Shown here: piece after piece, positions 1 to 11,694 of the stretch
Layout: each line of letters starts with the position of its first letter
How positions within the stretch are numbered: position 1 is the first letter of the stretch
Assembly (NCBI RefSeq): GCF_963924675.1
Contig: NC_089230.1
Coordinates: 70,981,223-71,045,222 of the forward strand
DNA from: Phocoena phocoena
Lineage: Eukaryota > Chordata > Mammalia > Artiodactyla > Phocoenidae
Length of the DNA: 64,000 bases
Direction: 5' to 3'
Notes under the pieces: generated by a model
Told to the model about the DNA's origin: nothing
Seen by the model: only the letters and a program-made list of their open reading frames with translations
The model's database searches: none
Made by a program: the position numbers and the translations under genes

Positions 1-271
1 AATGTTTGTGTTCCTCCAAAATTCCCATGTTGAAACCTAATCCTCCAAGTGAGGCCCCAGTGAGATCCCTCTCTCCTTCCTCCATATGAGGACACAGTGA
101 AAAGTCCATCATCTACGAACCAGGAAACAAGTCCTCACCAGACAGTGAACCCGCAAGCACCTCAACCTTGGACTTCTCAGCCTCCAGAACTGTGAGAAAT
201 AAATTTCTGTTACTTACAAGCCATCTAGTAAATATCTATGGTATTTATAGGAGCCTGAACATATGAAGACA
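1..271 (+). mobile_element. MaLR LTR (MSTA/MSTB-like), 3' portion
   Basis: The 'ccatatgaggacacagtgaaaa' area, 'gaaccaggaaacaagtcctcaccaga' area and the end 'ctccagaactgtgagaaat' match the mammalian MaLR (ERVL-related) LTR consensus of the MST group. The 5' end is cut by the window edge. It is non-coding. Confidence 0.85.
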
Positions 272-724
272 ATTATAAAATTCAGAATCACCAAGAATTT
301 TAGTGTCTTTCATTATTTTTGTCACATTCCTACCTATTCTATATTTTGTCATCATGAAACTGAGATCTAGCTAGCGTGTTTGCAAGAAGTTCTCCCGTGT
401 CATCCTAACTTTTGAAAAATGACAACTGTTTATTTTGATAGAATCTTAAAATCACTTGTTTTACTTATTTAAGAATCTCTATTCCTCATTTTCAGCTTGT
501 TATAAGAAATGCAATTTGGACTTAACCTATTGATTGTGACATCCCCAAACTCCACCAGCCAGAGTAAAAAGACTGTTCAGACTGTTCTGATTCTTGGTCT
601 TTTCTTCTTCTCACTCTGGGTTGTGTCATGTATTGTCTGAACCTGTGGGATTTTCTGTACCAGAATAGAGATCCTCCATCGTGAGCACCCATCCAGTCCT
701 CTGGCATTTGCATTGCATGTCATT

Positions 725-1200
725 TGCTTCCATGACACTCCCCTGCTCACAAAACTTTCATTGATTCCCCAAACTCTTCTGCCTGATCTTTCAGACCATC
801 CTCTCCCACATCACATGGCCTTTCCAGTGTCAGCTCCTACCAGTCCCCTCACCAACCCTACCTTCCGGCCATATGGGACCTGACTGTCCCCCTCTGAGCC
901 TTTGCTTGTGCTGTTCCTCCTACCCCTTCTCTGTCAAAATCAAATATGTCCTTTTCTGTCCAACTCAAATGTCCCTGCCTCCATGGAGACTCTCTGATCT
1001 CCCAGCAGGAAGGAATCTGCCCCCCTCTGTACTCCTTTCGATTTTACTGACCTTGCCTTACAGGATGCAGCCCTTCCTGTCTCATGTCAGAGCTATTTGG
1101 TATGCTCTTTTCTCTCCCATATACTGCTGTGCTGTACGCTATTCATCTTTGCATCTCTCAAAGGGCCTTGCCATCATTCGACGCTCAATCAATGCACTGG
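725..1200 (+). mobile_element. L2 LINE fossil, 3' region
   Basis: This has the typical L2 order: 'cactcccctgctcacaaaac', a 'cctttccagtgtcagctcc'-type segment, 'gcctttgcttgtgctgttcc', then 'caactcaaatgtccctgcct'. The open frame at 873-1268 (+) is a by-product of this repeat. Confidence 0.7.
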
Positions 1201-3639
1201 ACGGCTGTAACTGCAGGTGGTCCAGAGCCCTGATTCCTGTGAAAGGCACAGCCACCTCCAGTGTTTAGGGATGTGCTCCTTCCTCTGGGACCCTACGAGA
1301 AGTTAGGTCAGGAGGGCAGACTTCTCCCACCTTCGCTGGCAGAGGGAAAACACCCGTAAGATTCTGGGTTATTCCCTTAGGATTTTCCAGATTTATGATG
1401 AGTTTTTACAAATGGAGTGCCTGCTGCTGTACTGAGTCTTAGCATGCCTGACTATCCTCAGGTTTGCCCCAGTCATGAAAAGTGGTGGGCAGTCCAGCCT
1501 GTGGGAACCTAGTGTTTCCCCAGTCACTTTCAGTGGACTTTTAGAGATGCGTAAGCCAAAGACCTACTAAACTCTGTGATGAACCACCAGTGAGAAAATA
1601 ATAATAACCATTTCACAGGAGCCATAGCCTGTGCTGAGAGCCTTATCTCATGTAACAAGCCCTAACAGTGGCACCAACCAAATCCTTGTCTGTGTGTGAA
1701 AGTGCCTTTTGGTTGCTTTCGTTGATAGTTCCAACTTGCCAGGGAGATTTCAGTCTCTCTGAGGCAAGAAGGATTCTACTACCTTAGCATGACCCTCAGC
1801 TGTGCACTCAGGCTACACCTTGTAACTGATGGGGAATTAAAAGCGACTCCTGAACAAAGGTGTATAACTTGAATCAGATACATAAAGCAGTTGGATTTTT
1901 TACCTGTTGATACATGGAGACCTTTCAGAATGGCGGCTCTTCGTCAGGAACCACTCTGCACTACATCTGCACTTAGCTGGTTCCTGTGACCTTGGTCATT
2001 ATCAAAGACCTTGAGCACAGACATTCTCTTGCTATTAGCTTTTAGGTGCGCTGTACCCCTCCTTTAGTAAGTGTCATATTCAGGAAAATTGCAACTCAAG
2101 GTAAAATGTAAGTTCCATTTTTACAAGGTCATGAGCAATCCTGTCCTCACCCCTAAACGAAGACCATCCCCGCCTGGACAAAGTGCACTTAGCAAAGGCT
2201 ACAAAAGAGGGTATTTGAGGTGTATGATGTCTGGGGTTTGATCGTTTTTTTTAAAAAAAAATGTCCAAAATATTCAACATAAAAATGTGGTACAAGCCTT
2301 TCCTGTACTCTTTCTCTCTGGCAGATTTATGATAATGGGGTAATAATACTTTAACAAGACGGTAAAGAGAGTAAATAGCTCCTTAGCAGAAAAAGCACAG
2401 GAAAAATGGTTCTTTTATCTTCATTGTCTTTAAAGGATCCAGGTAAGAGGGTTTTTTTTCCCACACACAACAGCAGATATTCCATGAGAAAAATAATCCC
2501 CATTAAAGCTGCTTCTTGGACCTAGAAGCTTTTAAGAAAGGCGATGTCAGCTTTATAAGAGTCTTTCTCCCTCTTTGGTCTGCTTCACTAGTGCTCACTC
2601 ATATCTGGTTCTTCTCTCCTCCTGGAAACACAGATTACCCTGCCCAGCCTGGCGGTCAGGTGGCTGTGGCTGGTTCTGGCCAATGATCTGTGAGAGGAAG
2701 GGATGTGTGCCACTTCCTGGCTGAAGGACAGAAGGGCAGGTGTGAGATCTCTTCATGCCCCCTTCCCTGTCACAGGAACCCGGGAGGCTGAGCCTTGGAG
2801 ATCCTGCAGCTACAGTGGAGAAGCTTCTGTCCACCCCTTGCCGACCCTCAGAAGATGTGTAGCTTGAACACAATGTAAACCCATGTTGTGTTTTACTGAG
2901 ATTTGCGGAGTTGTTTGTTATTGTCTCATAGTCTGATTATGACACATCCTCTCCTGAACAGAAGCCAATGAGTAGGCAGTGACTCTAGAATTGAAGTTCT
3001 TATGCTAATATGATCCCAGGTTGGAAACTTCAGGGAAGAAGCTTATCTGTCATCCTTGTATCTTACTCCTTTCAAGGGAATGTTTGTGCTCTTCCCATGC
3101 ATCAGCAATGATGAGCTCCTAGGGAGACGCTCAGCCTGCCCGGGATGCCTCCATGGAGGAGGAGATAGAACTGAGTGGTAGATTCAACACTAGTCCATTT
3201 TGAGCTTGCAGACCTGATTGGGGATCTTAACCAGAATGTCAGAGTCAAATTCCAAAAAAGATACTTACTGCCTGATATCCTACTTGAGGAAGTTCTTTGT
3301 GACCAACTGCCCAGGGAGCCTGTTATATAAAGCAGTCAGAATTCAGACATCCTTCTGAGCCATCACCAAGATTCTCTGCTTAGTTTCCGTTCTAAAATCA
3401 TCTTACTCTTTCACTGAGAGACACACCCAAGGTGAAACTAGGGTAGAAGGAAGCCACACTTTGGCATGTGTAGCTCCAACGTGAATGCGTAGGGCCTGGC
3501 TGTCTCGTGGGAGGATGGGTGTCCTCTTCTCCCTCCTGCTCTTTACCTGCACCCCTCAGCTCTCCCCAGGATTCCATCAGCCACGCAGGGGTGGACTGAT
3601 CTTCGCTGAGAGCTGCCCGCTGTGAGCCCAGCGTGTACC

Positions 3640-3830
3640 AGCAGCTCCACAGGCATCAGCTCACTTAACCTTTACAGTACTCCTAGGAAGCAGATACTAT
3701 TTTATTTTTACAAATGAGGAATCTTAAGCAGAGAGAGGTTAAGAATCTAGTAAACTGTTCCAGTACATCTGGAAATGTTTGACTCCAGAGCCCATGCTTG
3801 ATCCAATACGTGATAAAAGAAAACAAATCT
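3640..3830 (-). mobile_element. MIR SINE
   Basis: It has the MIR core in reverse orientation: 'cagatactattttattttta', 'caaatgaggaatcttaagca' and 'gagagaggttaagaatctag'. Confidence 0.75.
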
Positions 3831-3889
3831 GACTGCTTGCTAGTATCTTTGCTGTAATATAAGAAGGAGATTTAAAATTACTGACATGA

Positions 3890-4160
3890 GATAATTTAAT
3901 GTAGTGTTAATAATAGGAGCTTTAGAGTCAAAGAGACTTTAGTTTGAGGCCTGGCTCCAAAGGTTTTGTTTGTTTTGTTTTGGTTTTTTAACCTGTGAAT
4001 CGTCATATGAGTGGTTCAGCCTCATTTTTCTCATCCGTAAAGTGGGAAACTTTATAAGTTGAACACTTACAGGATTTACTTCATCTTTTTGTGAAGCTTG
4101 GTGAGATTACACATATAAAATTATCAGCAGACCCTGGCATGTGGCAAATGTTAAAAAAAA
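3890..4160 (+). mobile_element. MIR SINE
   Basis: It has the MIR order: 'ggagctttagagtcaaagag', 'ggcctggctcc', 'cctcatttttctcatccgta', and the tail 'accctggcatgtggcaaatg'. An A/T-rich insertion sits at about 3963-3990. Confidence 0.75.
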
Positions 4161-4677
4161 ACTGCTTTTATTATTAGTCTCAATGATTTATCATTCTTTC
4201 CTCCATGCCTAATTATCACAGGCACACTTAAAATTGATTGTTTTATATTAAAGTTGGCTGAATGGAGAAAATAATGTCTATTTTAGAAAAAATTCCTGCC
4301 AAATAAATGTCAAGTTTACTAAGATCTAAAATCCTTTTTAACTGCTCCATTTAGGGATTTTTCCACATGTCTGTTTCTTTCAGTTTGCTTATGATATACT
4401 ACAGCCAAATGCCATGTCTCACACCGCCTCAGACTCAAGAAAGCATTTAAAATGTGGTCCTGAGGGCTGATCCATTATTGTACTAAAAATAAAAAAAGGT
4501 TAGGCTTTCTCCTTAGCCTCATTAAAAGCATGTAGAGTTACAATGACCCCTGTTTGAGATGACTCAGAATCACCATCAAGAGAGAAACCATCTACTAGAA
4601 GGATGAACTGCCTATTGGAAGACTGGAAATTCAAGTCTCAGCTACCCAGGGTCGATGTGAAATGTTAAGGAAATGTA

Positions 4678-5130
4678 TAAGTCAGTGTTCTCCAGAGAAA
4701 CAGAACCGGCAGGGTGTGTGTGTGTGTGTGTGTATTTCTATATCTATCTATCCATCCATCCATTCATCCATCCATCTGGGGTAGGCCAGGGGGACAGACT
4801 TATTTTAAGGAATTGGATCATGTGATGGTGGAGGCTGGCAAGTCCAAAATCTGTAGGGTAGGCTAGCAGGCTGGAGAGCCAGGGAAGAGTTTGAAGGCAG
4901 GCCTCTGCCAGAATTCCTTTTTGCTCAAGGGAGTTCCATCTGTTTCTAGGAGCGCCTTCCCGTGATTGGATGAGGCCCACCCACATTATGGAGGATGATC
5001 AGTTTTATTCAGAAATGGTATCTTATCTAAAAAAAAAACCTTCACAGAAACATCTAGAATAACATTTGATTAAATATCTGGGTGCCATGGCCTAGACAAA
5101 TTGACAAATAAAATTAATCATTACAGGAAG
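4678..5130 (+). repeat. Old interspersed repeat with internal TG and TATC/ATCC microsatellites
   Basis: It begins 'cagtgttctccagagaaaca', has 'ggaggctggcaagtccaaaa' and 'gattggatgaggcccaccca' in the middle, and ends in an 'aaattgacaaataaaatt' tail. I recognise this as a widespread mammalian repeat but cannot name the family with confidence. A (TG)n run and a TATC/ATCC run lie at about 4716-4780. Confidence 0.6.
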
Positions 5131-6115
5131 TCATGTTCCTTTTGGGCTAGGGTGTTCCCATCTGTAAAATCACCTGCATCCTACATCAAACAAATAGATC
5201 TCAATAACCCTGCAAAAATCCATCTGTCCCTCCGAGGAGAAGGAAGATAAAGGGAGTTATTATTCCCTGGCCACTCTACAAGATGTGCCCTAATCTGAGT
5301 TTGTCCTTGGCTTCTCTTACTACTGCTGTAATCCACACCATATTTTTAAAGTGAGGTAAAGGCATGTTCAGATGTTTATGAGAACAGGAGATAGAAAAGG
5401 GAAAGTTCATATTATTTTAGTGGCTTTTTAGTGACTATTATAGAGATTCTCAACCATGCATCTCCATATGCTTCAATAAAATGATCTTTTCTTTTCATTT
5501 AACATGTGTTTAAATTTTTTTCCAGACCTCAATGTCTGAAAACAGGTGCGTGATGAGCTGAACTCTTCTCTCTACCTACAACTAGTTGCTATAGTTCAAG
5601 TGCAGGCTGAAGACTGAACAGCAGATGCCGCAGACTGTGTGATGAGACACAACAATGAGAATGCCGCTGCCAGGCTGTGAGGATGAAGGGAGATACCAAT
5701 GGAAATGTGAGGATTTGTGCTCAGTTTCTTCCACTTACTCTCTCAGGTCGCTCTCTACCCATCCCCATCTTGCTCTGTGCCCCAGGAAACTGACCTTTGA
5801 TGGAGGCTCTGGCCACTGGTTGTGGTGTGGGCTTCACCAGTGGGGAGCAAAGGTAAGAAAGGGGTAGGAGAGGGGAAGAAAGGTCTGGATATTTATTGGA
5901 GGCTCCCTCCCTGAGAGGTCACACTGGACTAACTGTGACTCTTGACCATTGTTCCTCTCAGCCAGCCTCTCTGCAGGACTCCTGGTTGCCAATCATGACC
6001 CCCTTCAGATCTAGTGCATCTACTCCTCAGTGTTCTGAGCCCTGGCATCCTGCACTATCCTGGGGGCCACCCTCTTCCTGGGCCACAACTTGTGACTAGT
6101 CCCTTTATTAAAAGC

Positions 6116-6733
6116 TCTTCTATATATCCAGGCAAAACTCTAATTCAAAAAGATACCTGCACCCCTATGTTCATAGCAGCACCATTCACAATAGCCAAGA
6201 CATGGAAACAACCTAAATGTCCATCGACAGAAGAATGGATAAAGAAGATGTGGTACATGTATACAATGGAATACTACTCGGCCATACAAAAGAATGAAAT
6301 AATGCCATTTGCAACAACATGGATGGACCTAAAGATTATCATACTAAGTGAAGTAAGTCAGAAAGAGAAAGACAAATACCATATGGTATCACTTATATGT
6401 GGAATCTAAAATATGGCACAAATAAACTTATCTACAGAACAGAAACTGACTCACAGACAGAGATCTGACATGTGGTTGCCAAGAGTCAGGGAGGGATGGG
6501 ATGAGAGTTTGGGGTTAGTAGATGCAAACTATTACATATAGATTGGATAAACAACAAGGTCCTATTGTATAGCACAGGGAACTATATTCAATATCCTGGG
6601 ATAAACCATTATAGAAAAGAATATTAAAAAAATGGATATATGTGTATAGCTGAGTCACTTTGCTGTACAGCAGAAATTAACACAACATTGTAAATCAACT
6701 ATACTTCAATAAAAAATAAATTTTAAAAAAAAC
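6116..6733 (+). mobile_element. LINE-1, 5'-truncated (ORF2 end plus 3'UTR)
   Basis: It begins within the ORF2 C-terminal region. The frame at 6014-6409 carries the characteristic [19 protein letters not shown] and MEYYSAIQKNEIMPFATTW segments. It continues into the 3'UTR ('aacacaacattgtaaatcaa') and an A-rich tail at about 6705-6735. Confidence 0.92.
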
Positions 6734-7517
6734 CTCTTCTAATTACCTAATTTGAGTGTGCTATCTGTTGCCTGCTGGGACTGACTGATAAGGTATCCAA
6801 CATAAGTTATTATTTTTCCCTTTTTTGGAAGAGTTTGGATAAAAGAAAATCCTCTAAAACAGTTCTGAGTGTTTTGCAAACCATAACTGACCAAATACAT
6901 TGTGACATTACTCAGCGTTCTTTAAGCATCCATGTAATCATTTCCTCCATAAATTCAAAGCCCAACATGGATGTTCTTTACCACGCCATGAAAATTATAT
7001 AATCCTTAATGTTTCCGTTTTATTTCGTTTCAAGGTAACTTAATGGTGAATTCAGTGACTATTGTTAATAATTAATTCAGTCGTGTATCCAGTAACAACT
7101 ATTTCTCTGCTCCTCAAAACGTTTTCTAAGCTAGTTTTCATCCTATTTTTGCTATTGTCTTTTTTCACTGTTTTCAGTCTGGTGAGTCATCTAAATTCTT
7201 TTGGGAATAAGGAGAAAATACATCCCAATTAATAATACCTTCAAAATAAAAATTGAGGCTGGATCAGCAGTTAGACTACTGGAAAGGACCAAGAAACCCA
7301 GGTGCACAAGGGTTCACTTGAAAATGAGCCCCAGAGGCAAGAGGCAAAGTACCAGGAGGAAGGCAGGTCCCACACAACAGGCACTGGGTCCAGACAGCAC
7401 ATCCATAACCAGGGCCAACTTTCCACCCACTGGAAGCAACCCCAGCCCCGGATCCCATTTCTGTTTTTTCTGGTCCCTGTGGAGCTTAATGGACATTTAG
7501 GAACAGCCCAAACTTAC

Positions 7518-7617
7518 TCTTGGTGTGGGGCTCCTGTCTTGGTCAGCAGAGTCAGCACGAAAAACATGAAAATCACAAAGACCGCGAGACCAATCCAAAA
7601 TCCAATCACAATGGAAT
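7518..7617 (-). CDS. MRAP2: MRAP2 coding exon 3 (transmembrane segment)
   Basis: This 100-base exon completes Tyr43 and encodes residues 44-75 plus two bases of the next codon. It reads SIVIGFWIGLAVFVIFMFFV, then LTLLTKTGAPHQ. The hydrophobic run from about residue 45 to 67 is the single membrane span of MRAP-family proteins, followed by a basic/polar juxtamembrane stretch. The acceptor is CTTGTAG at 7624-7618, with a good branch-point candidate (TACTAAT) about 25 bases upstream. The donor is GA/GTAAGT at 7517-7512. Phase agrees with exon 2 (1+2 split) and the exon ends in phase 2, as needed to form the expected Asp codon with the next exon. Residue 51 is Ile, where I recall Val in human. Exon 2 lies 22.7 kb away. 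The exon for the cytoplasmic tail was not found in 1-7500 and should lie left of the window. Confidence 0.96.
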
Positions 7618-8469
7618 CTACAAGACAGTTAATACTGGGATTAGTATTTCATAGCAGCATAAAACTTAAATAATTGAGGAACCTGTGCTTTTTGATACAT
7701 GAAATGAGAAAAGATGGCAACAATCTTCTGAGACAATCTTGACCCATCAGTCAAAGATTCAGGGATGAGGGAAGAGTCTGTGCCTCCGGATTTCTGTCTC
7801 AGGTACTACTAAGAGATGTCAGTCCTCCAGACTCTTGGTTTCCACATCCCAGTGGAGGAATCTAAGACAGAAAATGGGCTGTCTAGGTCCTCAAGATTCC
7901 ACTGAAGTGTTTTGAGTTAGAAAATCCAGTTTTTAGCAGAAACTGCAATATGAAGTTTAAAATGACTTCTGATTCAAACCAACCCAATTTTGTATTTTCA
8001 CACATGCTCCTGCTGGCATAACTCAGCTCTTCATTACATCTTGCAGAGAACATACAAATGACCTCCTGAGTGCTCTTCCTAACTTTGGCCTTTCCCTGTG
8101 CCTCATCTCTGTACAAATCTGCTTTATCATAGCTCTGATAACATTGCTCTTTTATGAAAAACGCTTCAATGAAAATAGACCTGACCTTTTTCAGATTAGA
8201 AGACATTCCATATACAAAGAACTTGTACAACGTCTGGCATCTGAGAAAAAGGTAACACACATTTGCAGGCTATTATTGTAAAAATGATCATTTTCTCCCA
8301 GTTTACCCCTACTTTAAAACTCATGTTTCCAAGTGGACTAGGGGACACTGTATCCCTGTACTTATCTGAACTCTTAGGCACAGCTTCCTAATACCCACAC
8401 CTTTTCAGGGGCCTGTACCTTCACCAGCTGGAACAACTGTCCCCAGGCTGGAGCTAATGGAAGTCTATC

Positions 8470-8700
8470 TATCCTTCAAAGCCCATTCCTTACACCATCT
8501 CCTTCACAAAGCCTAATCTCCCCAACAGATGTGCTTGCTCCCTCCTGTGAACCCCATGACATTTTTGTCTGTGCTTCTCTACATGGGTCTCTCCTTGATC
8601 CTATCATGGGTAATAGTCACTAGCGTATGTCTCTCGGATGGGGATGAGATCAGGCTGTCTACCAGAACCTGGTACCTTCCTAATAGGGTCTTAAGTCTGG
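8470..8700 (+). mobile_element. Possible L2 tail
   Basis: It shows the L2-like order 'ccttcaaagcccattcctta', 'cttcacaaagcctaatctcc' and 'ctcctgtgaaccccatgaca'. It is diverged, so this is tentative. Confidence 0.4.
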
Positions 8701-9665
8701 GAGAGGCAACAGAGTTGAAGTATTTTACATTTTCTGATCTATTCTAAGAAGTTTACCTATGTGGCAATACAATGAGGATATTTAGCAATTAAAAAAAAAG
8801 AGGTAAACAGAACTTATGCACTAAATGTGTTTAAAATACAAAGCATTATTCTAACTAAATTATAAGTATATAGCACTCTAACATGAAGAAATCAGATTAG
8901 TAATTTACTTCACATAATTCATACTTTCATTCTACATATACTATAGCCTAGAGGTTAACAACTTTTATTCAACAACATTTATTCAGCACTCTGGATGCAA
9001 AACTAATTTATCTTTCCCGGGGTTAAGAGTGCCAAAGAAACAGGAATTGTAGATTTTGCCTTACGATCTAATGGAAATGAGGCCTAAACAAGACATAAGG
9101 ACAAGTACCAAAACAACACATGTGCACAAGTGCAACATGTAACAATAGCATCTCAGTTATGGGGGCACAGACTGCGAAGCATCATTGTGCAGATAAACAA
9201 CAGCTCAATACCCTACACTTCATCAACTGCCTGCATAACAAAAGGAAATTCTACAGTGACCCACCAGAATTGTAAAATCCTCAGTTGAGAATTTAATCTA
9301 GTCGTGTTGATTCATTTTCAAATCTCTTTACTAGGAAGGGGTTCTCATGAGGACAGCTTTCACACCGCCAATGGTGGCTGGATCCCTATGAGTCCTCCAG
9401 TCCCCTATCCCAGAGTGGGCAGGGATGGAGGAGAGTGCCTTTGACCCAGCCTAGTCCCTTGCCCCCGTCCTTCTAGTGACCTAGGGAGCGGATCACAAAG
9501 CAACAATAATGTGGGACCTGGGAGGGTCTCAGCCCTCAGCAAAGTCATGAGGGAACAGAGTGGGAATGAAGAGAGCTTTGGTTAGAATTTGAAAATCCCC
9601 GTGATCCAATGACATTTTCAGATGTTTTCTTGATTGTAGTATCCAGGTTTCTCATCACAATATGC

Positions 9666-9741
9666 TTCTTCTCCAAAGGAAATTCTGCTTCCTCAGATTC
9701 ACATTCTTCTCCAAAGGAAATTCTGCTTCCTCAGATTATTT
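9666..9741 (+). repeat. Tandem duplication of a 38-base unit
   Basis: The segment 'ttcttctccaaaggaaattc' and what follows at 9666-9699 recurs exactly at 9704-9737, an offset of 38 bases. The two copies show no differences over 34 bases, suggesting a recent event. Confidence 0.9.
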
Positions 9742-10333
9742 CCATTAATTCTCCTCTACCTCATCCTCTGTCACATGGCCCAATCCCAGGGCACTTTCTC
9801 ACCCTGAGCCCCTTTCAGAGAATATCAGAGATCTCCATCTCATCTCAGGAATAAGCAAACTCTCTTGAAGTTTTATTTATATGCCAAGTTTCACAGACAT
9901 GAGCATTGCAGTAAAAGGAGGAATGCAGAGCCTCTGGTCTTCCCCAATAGCACCCTTTCTTGGAAGGAAGTCAGAACAGAGGTTTACATAGAGTGAGTGA
10001 GGCTCCAAGGAGCCCGGTTCATTAAGGAAGCCAAGAAAGCCTTCCACAGGGGGTTCTAATAGAGCCGAACAGCTACTTCTGTCCTGCCTAGAGACTGAGC
10101 TATTTGGAGACCATTATAGTAAGAGGGTAGAGCAAATTGCCCAGAGGAATTCCAAATAGGATGTGTCATAATAAAATGACTTTCCCTTAGCCTGACCTCT
10201 AATAAATGGAATGAAACAGAGCTGAAAGCTGACAGCTTGCATGGTTTTCACTGGTATGATATGTTTCTCCATGTTTTCCACTACAGGGGAGGACAAGAGC
10301 AACTATCCCATCCTATTTCCCCTCCCCTCCACC

Positions 10334-11137
10334 CCTCACACCAGGCAGAATGGCCATCATCAAAAAGTCTACAAACAAGACATACTGGAGAGGATGTGGA
10401 GAAAGGGGGACTCTCCTACACTGTTGGTGGGAATGTAAATTAGTGCAGCCACTATGAAGAACAGTATGGAGGTTCCTTAAAAAACCAAAAATAGAATCAC
10501 CATATGATCCACTAATCCCACTCCTGGGCATATATCCAGAGAAAACCATGGTTCGAAAGGATACATGCACCCCAATGTTCATTGCATCGCTTTTTACGAT
10601 AGCCAAGACGTGGAAGCAACCTAAATGTCCTTCGACAGAGGAATGGATAAAGAAGATGTGGTATATATATATAATGGAATACTACTCAGCCATAAAAAAA
10701 GAATGAAATAATGCCATTTGCAGCACCATGGATGGACCTAGAGATGATCATATTAAGTGAAGTAAGTCAGAGAAAAACAAATATGATATCACTTACATGC
10801 GTAATCTAAAATAATGATACAAATGAACTTATTTACAAAACAGAAACAGACTCACAGACTTAGAAAACAAACTTATGGTTACCAAAGGGGGAGGGTGGGG
10901 GGAGGGATAAATTGGGAGTTTGGGATTGACATATACGCACGACTATATTTAAAATAGACAACCAACAAGGACCTACTGTATAGCACAGGGAACTCTGCTC
11001 AATATCTTGTAATAACCTAAATGGGAAAAGATTTTGAAGAAGAACAGATATATGTATATGTATAACTGAATCAGTTTGCTGTACACCTGAAACTAACACA
11101 ACATTGTAAATCAACTATAGTCCAATATAAAATAAAT
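10334..11137 (+). mobile_element. LINE-1, 5'-truncated (ORF2 C-terminus plus 3'UTR)
   Basis: It starts at 'cctcacaccaggcagaatgg', passes through 'ctacactgttggtgggaatg' and the ORF2 end, then the 3'UTR with 'ttaccaaagggggagggtgg' and 'aacacaacattgtaaatcaa'. Stops and frameshifts interrupt the ORF2 portion. A SINE abuts its A-rich tail. Confidence 0.92.
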
Positions 11138-11279
11138 TTTTTATTTAATTTATTTAATTTTTCTAAATGTTTGGCTGCACTATGCAGCATGTGGGATGTT
11201 AGCTCCCCAACCAGGGATTGAACCCACGCCCCTGCATTGGAAGGTGGAGCCTTAACCACTGGACTGTCAGGGAAGTCCC
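11138..11279 (-). mobile_element. CHR-1-like tRNA-derived SINE
   Basis: The reverse complement begins 'agggacttccctgacagtcc' and contains the tRNA box-B-like 'gggttcaatccctggttgg', ending in an AAATAAATT-type tail. It is short (about 140 bases) and sits in the A-rich tail of the preceding LINE-1. Confidence 0.85.
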
Positions 11280-11694
11280 TAAAATAAAATTTAAAAAAGA
11301 AAAAAAGAATAAATTGTGACCTTTCCATCTCGTGGTTGTATGAAAAATGAGGGTTAATGCTTAAAGAGAGGGTTCAGGACGCCAGAGCCAGCACTGTCTT
11401 CACACCACTTCTGGTTCCTACGGTGTTAGGGTCAGTTCTGTGGTATGAATTCCTGGCAAGGAGCCAACAGTGGGGTTCTAGTATTTGTCTCTACTGTGCT
11501 CCCCATCACACGTCTTACTCTAAGCCTTCACTAGCTCTAGCTCTGTTTCCTATCTTGATGAGTCAGCTTCCTGCTGACTCATCCACGCATGTATCTGGCA
11601 TTATCTGCAAGTTGGCACATGACAAAAGTACAGACTGTGGCCACCACTGATGGCTCAGAATCAGAGGATGCTCCTTTAGTCTCACCTCAACACA

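Larger units (their letters stand above)
1..7517 (-). other. MRAP2: MRAP2 intron 3 (partial, runs off the left edge)
   Basis: Sequence downstream of exon 3 on the minus strand. It contains a MaLR LTR end, L2, two MIRs, an old LTR-like repeat and a LINE-1 3' end. Stretches with nothing recognised are 272-725, about 1200-3640, 4160-4678, 5130-6115 and 6735-7517. I searched by eye for the MRAP2 C-terminal exon and did not find it here. Confidence 0.85.

Noticed and set aside
7201..7673. Overlapping open frames around exon 3 on both strands.
   Set aside because: They are shadow frames; only the minus-strand frame bounded by the splice sites at 7617 and 7518 matches a known protein.
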